Source: an uncultured Bacillota bacterium (GTDB lineage: Bacteria > Bacillota > Limnochordia > Limnochordales > ZCTH02-B6). Taken from it: a DNA stretch of 9,997 nt. The stretch covers positions 1 to 9,997 of the forward strand of contig CALFSR010000238.1 of the NCBI GenBank assembly GCA_937916565.1, given 5' to 3'. Each line of letters starts with the position of its first letter. Position 1 is the stretch's first letter. Of this stretch, positions 5,715 through 9,997 are shown piece by piece. The translations under genes were made by a program, and so were the position numbers. Below the pieces are notes generated by a model. That model saw only the letters and a program-made list of their open reading frames with translations. It ran no database searches and was not told the origin of the DNA.

Positions 5715-8432
5715 TCACCGGACGGGGCCCAAGCTCCCGGCCCCAAGCCCCCGGTCAGGCTTGGGCCCCATTCCTCCTTCGCCGCCGGGACCGCCTTCCC
5801 GCTCCGGCGCATCCTCCCCTTCGGAGCCGCTTTCCCGCCCGGGCGTATCCTCCCCTTCGGAGCCTCCTCCCCTATGCGGCCCGTCCTCCCCTTCCGGACC
5901 GCCTTCCCGCCCCGGCCCGTCCTCCCCTTCGGGACCGCCTTCGCGCCCCGGCCCGTCCTCCCCTTCGGGACCGCCCTCGCTGCCGGGGCGGCGCCGCTCC
6001 GGTGCCCGCGGCCCATCCTCATCGTGTGCGGGCTTGCCCTTTGCCCCCGGCCTCGGCTGCTGGCCCATGGCCGCAAGCCGCGCCGCCAGTTCCCGCAAGC
6101 GGGCCTGGACGCGGCCCCCGACGGTTTCGGGCGGGAAATTGCCCCAAGCGTCAGGTTCGCCCACGGCCACGCCGGTAAGCAGCTCGATTAGCTCGTCGCT
6201 GTGGTCGACGGCGTAGATGTGAAACCGTCCGGCGGCGACGGCGTCCACCACGTCCTCCCGGAGATTGAGATGAACGACGTTGCTGCGGGGGATGATGACG
6301 CCCTGCTCGCCGGTGAGGCCCTTCGCGCGGCAGACGTCAAAGAAGCCTTCGATCTTTTGGTTGAGGCCGCCCACCGCCTGCATCTCGCCGTGCTGGTTGA
6401 TGGACCCGGTCACCGCCAAGTCCTGGCGCACCGGCAGGCCGCTCAAGGCGGAAAGCAGCGCCGCGAGCTCCGCGCCCGACGCGCTGTCGCCGTCGACTTC
6501 GCTGTAGCTTTGCTCAAAGACGAGCCGGGCCGACAAGGCCAGCGGCATGTTGCGGGCGAACCGGTGCGTCAAGTACCCGCCCAAAATGAGCACGCCTTTG
6601 GTATGAATGCGGCCGCCAAGGCGCGCCTCCCGCTCGATGTCGATGACGCCTTCGCGGCCGACGCCGGCGCTGGCGGTGATGCGGGTCGGGCGGCCAAAGG
6701 CAAACTCGCCGATGGCGCTCACGGAAAGCCCGTTGACTTGCCCCACCCGCCGGCCGGTAACCTCCACCTGCAGGATGCCCCGGGCGACGGCTTCCCGGAG
6801 CCGGTCGTAAATGAGGCTGCTGCGGTACACCCGCGCCTCCACCGCCTGGCGCACGTGCTCGCCGCTCACCGCGGCCGCTCCCTGCTGGCGGGCCCAGTAG
6901 TCGGCTTCCTGGAGCAGGCTGACGACGGCGCCAAACTTGGTGCTGAGCTTGGTCTGGTCGTCCGCGAGCCGGCTTGCGACCTCGACCATCTTGGCCAGGC
7001 CCGTCGCGTCCAGCGGCAGCAGCTTGTACTTGCGGCAGATGTCGGCCACGAACGCGGCGTACTTGCACACGTTCTCGTAGCTGCGGTCCATGACGGTGTC
7101 AAAGTCCGCCTGCACCTTAAACAGCTCGGAGAAGTCCTCGTCGTACGCCGTGAGCAGCTGGTACAGCCAGAGGCTGCCGATGAGCACCACCTTGAGGTTG
7201 AGCGGGATCGGCTGCGGCCTCAGGCTCTTGGCGGTGACAAAGCCCCAGCGGTCCGACAAGTCCTCGATGTCCACTTGGCCGTTGCGCAACGCCCGCTTGA
7301 GCCCGTCCCAGGCATACGGGTTGCGCAGCAGCTCCTCGGCCGGGATGACCAGGAAACCGCCGTTGGCCAGGTGCAAGGCGCCGGGCTTGATGTTGGTAAA
7401 GTCGGTGATCAGGGCGCCCTGGTGCATCTCCCGCTCGATGCGGCCGATGAGGTTGTTGTACGTCGGGTTTTGCTCGATGACGACCGGCGCCCCGTTGCCC
7501 GGGTCGTGATGGACGAGCACGTTGACCTGGTACTTGCGCAAGGCCAGCTGCCGCGCCCCCCGGGGGCCCCCTTCGTCTTCGTCGGTGGCCTCGAGAAACA
7601 CGTGCAGGTTGGCGCTGATGTCGTCCCGCAAGGCTTCCAAATACTTTACCACATGGGGAAACGCGCCGTACTTCTCCACCATGTCCTCCACGACGCCGCT
7701 GATGGCGAACTGGACCACTTCCCGGTCCAGCTGCTCCAGCCGCTCCCGGGCCTCGCGCTCAAGGGCCCGGATCTGCTTGAGAGCGACCCGCATCTCGGCG
7801 TGCAGCGCGCTGCGCCGCCGGTCCAGCTCGCCGCGGATGGCCGGCGGCAAGGCCTGGATCTCCTCATCCGCCAGGGGCCGGCCGTTGCGCATGGGGATAA
7901 AAAAGAGGCCAACGGGCGTCACCTGCAGGAGAAAACCGGCGCTATTGGCCTTCGTTTCCAGCTGCCGCAAAATCTCGGCGCGTCCCCGCTGCAGGGCGCC
8001 GGTGAGCTGCTCGCGCCGGGCCGTGTACTCGTCGCTTTCAAACGCCGCCCGGATTTCCCGGGCCGCGCCGCGCACCATGTTGTCCACGTCCCGGGCCAGT
8101 TCGGGGCCCAGGCCGGCCGGCAGCTCCAGGGCCAGCGGGCGATACGAATCCTTTGGGTCGTGGACGTAGCACCAGTCGGAGGCGGGCGGGCGCGTGCGGG
8201 CGACGTCCTCAAGGTAAGAAAGCACCGCGGTCGTCTTGCCCGTGCCCGGGATGCCGGACACGTAGATGTGGTAGCCGGCCTGCTGGATGCCGAGGCCAAA
8301 CGTAAGCGCCCGCATGGCCCGGTCCTGGCCGATGATGCCCTCAAGGGGCGGCATCTCGTCGGTGACGCGGCACGGCAGCGCGGCCGGATCCTGGACCGCG
8401 CGGACTTGCTGGGCGGAAAGGCGCTCGATCAC
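5715..8432 (-). CDS. Lon-like ATP-dependent serine protease (LonB/YcbZ-type, S16 family) with repeat-encoded acidic C-terminal tail
   Basis: The 905-residue protein is an AAA+ protease that unfolds and degrades cytoplasmic proteins. Its Walker A motif is GIPGTGKT at residues 60-67, close to the N-terminus and without the Lon N-domain, as in the LonB/YcbZ group. A long charged helical insertion (about 115-290) follows. ANGGFLVIPAEELL, near the Walker B position, lacks the usual aspartate. The S16 domain has the catalytic dyad: Ser650 in DGDSASGAE and Lys693 in GGLNQKIEG, 43 residues apart as in E. coli Lon. The core ends near residue 790; relatives are about 800 residues. The remaining ~115 residues are Gly, Glu, Asp, Pro and Arg, encoded largely by a 36-bp tandem repeat. 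The GTG at 8432 is chosen because AAGGGGG (8441-8447) is eight bases upstream and GGGAGG is adjacent. Upstream ATG (8465) and GTG (8498) lack good ribosome sites. The substrate is unknown. Confidence 0.9.
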   Translation of the reverse strand: MIERLSAQQVRAVQDPAALPCRVTDEMPPLEGIIGQDRAMRALTFGLGIQQAGYHIYVSGIPGTGKTTAVLSYLEDVARTRPPASDWCYVHDPKDSYRPLALELPAGLGPELARDVDNMVRGAAREIRAAFESDEYTARREQLTGALQRGRAEILRQLETKANSAGFLLQVTPVGLFFIPMRNGRPLADEEIQALPPAIRGELDRRRSALHAEMRVALKQIRALEREARERLEQLDREVVQFAISGVVEDMVEKYGAFPHVVKYLEALRDDISANLHVFLEATDEDEGGPRGARQLALRKYQVNVLVHHDPGNGAPVVIEQNPTYNNLIGRIEREMHQGALITDFTNIKPGALHLANGGFLVIPAEELLRNPYAWDGLKRALRNGQVDIEDLSDRWGFVTAKSLRPQPIPLNLKVVLIGSLWLYQLLTAYDEDFSELFKVQADFDTVMDRSYENVCKYAAFVADICRKYKLLPLDATGLAKMVEVASRLADDQTKLSTKFGAVVSLLQEADYWARQQGAAAVSGEHVRQAVEARVYRSSLIYDRLREAVARGILQVEVTGRRVGQVNGLSVSAIGEFAFGRPTRITASAGVGREGVIDIEREARLGGRIHTKGVLILGGYLTHRFARNMPLALSARLVFEQSYSEVDGDSASGAELAALLSALSGLPVRQDLAVTGSINQHGEMQAVGGLNQKIEGFFDVCRAKGLTGEQGVIIPRSNVVHLNLREDVVDAVAAGRFHIYAVDHSDELIELLTGVAVGEPDAWGNFPPETVGGRVQARLRELAARLAAMGQQPRPGAKGKPAHDEDGPRAPERRRPGSEGGPEGEDGPGREGGPEGEDGPGREGGPEGEDGPHRGGGSEGEDTPGRESGSEGEDAPEREGGPGGEGGMGPKPDRGLGAGSLGPVR
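5724..5769. repeat. 11-bp inverted repeat at the convergent gene junction
   Basis: GGGGCCCAAGC (5724-5734) and GCTTGGGCCCC (5759-5769) are exact reverse complements separated by 24 bases. The loop can itself form a short CCGG/CCGG stem. It lies 13 bases after the TerC stop and inside the last codons of the Lon-like gene, so it would fold in transcripts from either strand. There is no T-run on either side. It may act as a two-way transcription barrier or 3'-end stabiliser. Confidence 0.5.
5805..5996 (-). repeat. 36-bp tandem repeat encoding a 12-residue EGED/GP-rich unit
   Basis: The core block (plus strand TCCTCCCCTTC) starts one base after 5811, 5847, 5883, 5919 and 5955, an exact 36-base period. 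On the minus strand each block encodes EGED within the 12-residue unit GGPEGEDGPGRE. Units nearest the protease core are nearly identical, and those nearest the C-terminus have diverged (SEGEDTPGRE, SEGEDAPERE). The period is a multiple of three, so copy-number change would keep the reading frame. Confidence 0.9.
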
Positions 8433-8485
8433 GGCACCGTCCCCCTTCCTCCCGTGATGCGGCATGGCCGCCTGTTTCTTTCTTC

Positions 8486-8496
8486 GCCACAGTGGC
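8486..8496. promoter_or_regulatory. Short palindrome GCCAC-A-GTGGC in the lon-like/DUF697 divergent region
   Basis: Two 5-bp arms flank a single central base, about 54 bases upstream of the protease start. The 221-base gap (8433-8653) must hold promoters for both divergent genes. I find no convincing -35/-10 pair on either strand, no CIRCE element and no CtsR-type heptamer repeat. The palindrome is a weak operator candidate only. Confidence 0.25.
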
Positions 8497-8653
8497 ACAA
8501 ATTCCCGTACAGTTCTATGAAAACCCCGGGGAGGGAAAGCGGGCGCAGGGAAATGGCCGCGGCCTTGCGAACCGCGATCCCCAGGGTCCGCCGGCGCCGC
8601 GCGGAAAGCAACGGAGCGGGGCGCGGCGACCGTGCGGCGAGGGGGGCTCGGGC

Positions 8654-9766
8654 ATGACGGAAGCGTACCGGCGGCTGGCGGTTGTCGCCGGCCTGGTGGC
8701 CGTGGGGCTGTTCGTGCTTTTCGTCGTCAACCAGACGGCGCAGGTGGTGGCCTTGGCGGACCGGGTTTCGCCGCTTTTGGGCAGCGCCGTGCTGTGGACG
8801 CTCCTTGCCGCCTACACGGCAGCGGGACTTTACATCTGGTTTCAATTCGTGCGCCTGCCAAAGGCCCTGCGGCCGCCCAGGAGCAAGGACAGCCCCGACT
8901 ACCCCCGTTACCTTGAAGCCTTGAAGGCACGCCTGCGCAGCAACCCGCACGTCAAAGGGATGCCCCTTGAAAACGAGGCGGACCTGCAAAAGGCCATGGA
9001 GGAGCTGGGCAAACAAGCCGACGAGGTGACCCGCACGACCGCGCTGCAGGTGTTCCTCATGACGGCGGTTTCCCAAAACGGCAGCCTGGACGCCCTCGCG
9101 GTGCTGGCCGCGCAGTCCCGGATGGTATGGCAGATCGCCCACATCTTTAACCAGCGGCCAACCGGCCGGGAGCTTTTGGCCCTCTACAGCAACGTGGCCG
9201 TGGCGGCTTTGCTGTCGCGGCAGCTTGAGGAGATGGACGCGTCGGAGATGCTGCGGCCGGTGTTGACCTACGTAATGCCGTCCACTATCGGCGCCGTGCC
9301 GGGCATGCAGGCCGCGGCCACCGTGATGGTGCAGTCGATGCTGTCGGGCAGCGCGAACGCTTACGGGACGCTCCGGGTCGGCGTCATCGCCAAGCGGTAC
9401 TGCGGCAGCCTGACGATGCCCGACCCGGGAGCGGTGCGCCGCGCGGCGTTCGCCGAAGCGATGCTCATGATCCCGTCGGTCGTCCAGCAGGGGGCGGCGA
9501 CGGTGGCCAACATCGTCAAGGACGCCGCTGCCAAGACGGTGGCGGACTCGGCCAGGACGGTGGTGGATTCGGCCAAGGGCGCCCTGGACTCGGCCAAAAG
9601 GGCGGGGGCCGCCGTGGCGGGCACGGTCGGCCGGGGCGTGGAGCAGATCGCCCAGGGGGCTCGGGAAGTGGCGAGCGCCGGGATGGACAAGGTGCGGGGG
9701 ATCAAGCTGTCGTGGCCGCTGCGCACCGGCTCATCGGGCGACGGCCAACCTCCTCCCGGAGCGTAA
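8654..9766 (+). CDS. Two-TM membrane protein with DUF697/YcjF-like domain and heptad-repeat C-terminal tail
   Basis: The 370-residue protein opens with two hydrophobic segments (about residues 7-25 and 42-64). A basic, charged linker follows (LPKALRPPRSKDSP). The middle region (about 125-275) is Ala-rich and includes TALQVFLMTAVSQNGSLDAL, SRMVWQIAHIFNQRPTGREL and a Gly/Ala-rich hydrophobic stretch. I read it as a DUF697/YcjF-like domain, a family of unknown biochemical role often linked to membrane-associated GTPases; this match is from memory and moderate. Residues 297-317 are three tandem heptads of the form (A/V/L)DSA(R/K)xx, within an amphipathic helix continuing to about 350. A short Gly/Pro-rich end follows. 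The ATG at 8654 is preceded by GAGGGG at 8639-8644. The gene is divergent from the Lon-like protease and may share a regulatory region, but no functional link is proven. Confidence 0.75.
   Translation: MTEAYRRLAVVAGLVAVGLFVLFVVNQTAQVVALADRVSPLLGSAVLWTLLAAYTAAGLYIWFQFVRLPKALRPPRSKDSPDYPRYLEALKARLRSNPHVKGMPLENEADLQKAMEELGKQADEVTRTTALQVFLMTAVSQNGSLDALAVLAAQSRMVWQIAHIFNQRPTGRELLALYSNVAVAALLSRQLEEMDASEMLRPVLTYVMPSTIGAVPGMQAAATVMVQSMLSGSANAYGTLRVGVIAKRYCGSLTMPDPGAVRRAAFAEAMLMIPSVVQQGAATVANIVKDAAAKTVADSARTVVDSAKGALDSAKRAGAAVAGTVGRGVEQIAQGAREVASAGMDKVRGIKLSWPLRTGSSGDGQPPPGA
9542..9604 (+). repeat. Three 21-bp tandem units encoding DSAK heptads
   Basis: Units 9542-9562, 9563-9583 and 9584-9604 encode ADSARTV, VDSAKGA and LDSAKRA. 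The shared core is GA(C/T)TCGGCCA(A/G). The repeat reads as an amphipathic helix with an alanine face and resembles LEA-like or apolipoprotein-like helices. Confidence 0.75.
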
Positions 9767-9808
9767 CAGCCCGCTTTCTCGCCGCACCGCCCTAGAAAGG
9801 AAGCCGCC

Positions 9809-9997
9809 ATGGAACTTTTAGCCCTCGCCAAGCCGGGTTACACGTCGCTCAGTCCTGACCGGGAGACGGTCGCGTCCTTTGACCGCGAAGGGCGCCTGTA
9901 CGCCTACTACCGCGAGGGGCTGACGTACCGCCGCGCGCTCGATTCGACGCTGCAGGCCCGCTGGCACGCCCGGCCGGGCCACAGCGACTCCCCGGCG
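9809..9997 (+). CDS. Uncharacterised protein, N-terminal fragment (cut by window end)
   Basis: The first 63 codons of a gene run off the right edge without a stop. The ATG at 9809 has AAAGGA at 9796-9801, seven bases upstream, a good ribosome binding site. The fragment is soluble and charged, without a signal peptide or membrane segment. It contains FDREGRLYAYYREGLTYRRALDSTLQARW, quoted here only as its span at residues 24-52; the pattern F-x3-GR, YRR-x-LD recalls the N-terminus of some uncharacterised radical SAM proteins of high-GC Firmicutes, but no cysteine motif is reached. I do not assign a function. It follows the DUF697 gene by 42 bases on the same strand, so an operon is likely. CTTTCT (9774-9779) can pair with AGAAAG (9794-9799), which overlaps the ribosome site. 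Confidence 0.6.
   Translation, partial: MELLALAKPGYTSLSPDRETVASFDREGRLYAYYREGLTYRRALDSTLQARWHARPGHSDSPA

Noticed and set aside
5805..5996. CRISPR-like array
   Set aside because: The repeats are contiguous 36-bp in-frame units without unique spacers and lie inside a coding sequence.
4931..6178. A 415-codon plus-strand frame overlapping terC and the Lon tail
   Set aside because: It is a shifted shadow of the TerC gene and the tandem repeat; the Arg/Pro/His-rich translation is typical of spurious frames.
6201..8657. An 818-codon open frame on the plus strand opposite the Lon-like gene
   Set aside because: It is a mirror frame of a well-supported protease gene in GC-rich DNA, where stop codons are rare. 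Its translation is low-complexity His/Asp/Val/Arg-rich with no recognisable domain.

Overview
The window comes from a high-GC bacterium. It looks like a high-GC member of the Firmicutes/Bacillota (Thermaerobacter-, Limnochordia- or Calditerricola-like), but this is inference. The reasons are the strong AGGAGG-type ribosome binding sites, the frequent GTG and TTG starts, a Bacillus-type CatE dioxygenase, a yybP-ykoY manganese riboswitch ahead of a TerC exporter, and a long LonB/YcbZ-like protease. I see no rRNA, tRNA, CRISPR array, insertion sequence or phage gene. This is ordinary chromosomal housekeeping and accessory metabolism.

Layout. A minus-strand L-cysteine desulfidase/L-serine dehydratase-like gene (cyuA/UPF0597 family) runs off the left edge (1-1017). 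A 382-base divergent intergenic region follows (1018-1399), with two perfect 12-bp palindromes and a cluster of TACCA half-sites. A plus-strand run then reads chorismate synthase aroC (1400-2704, TTG start), a catE-like two-domain extradiol dioxygenase (2785-3705), and a yhhQ/VUT-family queuosine-precursor transporter (3785-4501). The gap between the last two holds a long nested GC hairpin. Next is a self-contained regulatory cassette: a perfect-consensus sigma-A promoter (4550-4578), a yybP-ykoY Mn2+ riboswitch (about 4588-4687) and an intrinsic terminator (4678-4717). It controls a TerC/Alx-family membrane exporter (4758-5711).

The TerC gene converges, only three bases apart, on a minus-strand Lon-like ATP-dependent protease (5715-8432). 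That protein has a Gly/Glu/Asp/Pro-rich C-terminal tail encoded by a 36-bp tandem repeat. Divergent from the protease is a two-TM membrane protein with a DUF697/YcjF-like domain and a heptad-repeat tail (8654-9766). A gene of unknown family starts at 9809 and runs off the right edge.

Functionally, aroC supplies chorismate for aromatic amino acids, and YhhQ supplies preQ0/preQ1 for tRNA queuosine. TerC most likely exports Mn2+ when the riboswitch senses excess. The Lon-like protease and the DUF697 protein share a divergent promoter region. No complete new system is evident. The items most worth a second look are the repeat-encoded Lon tail, the nested hairpin before yhhQ, the twin palindromes between cyuA and aroC, and the riboswitch architecture.
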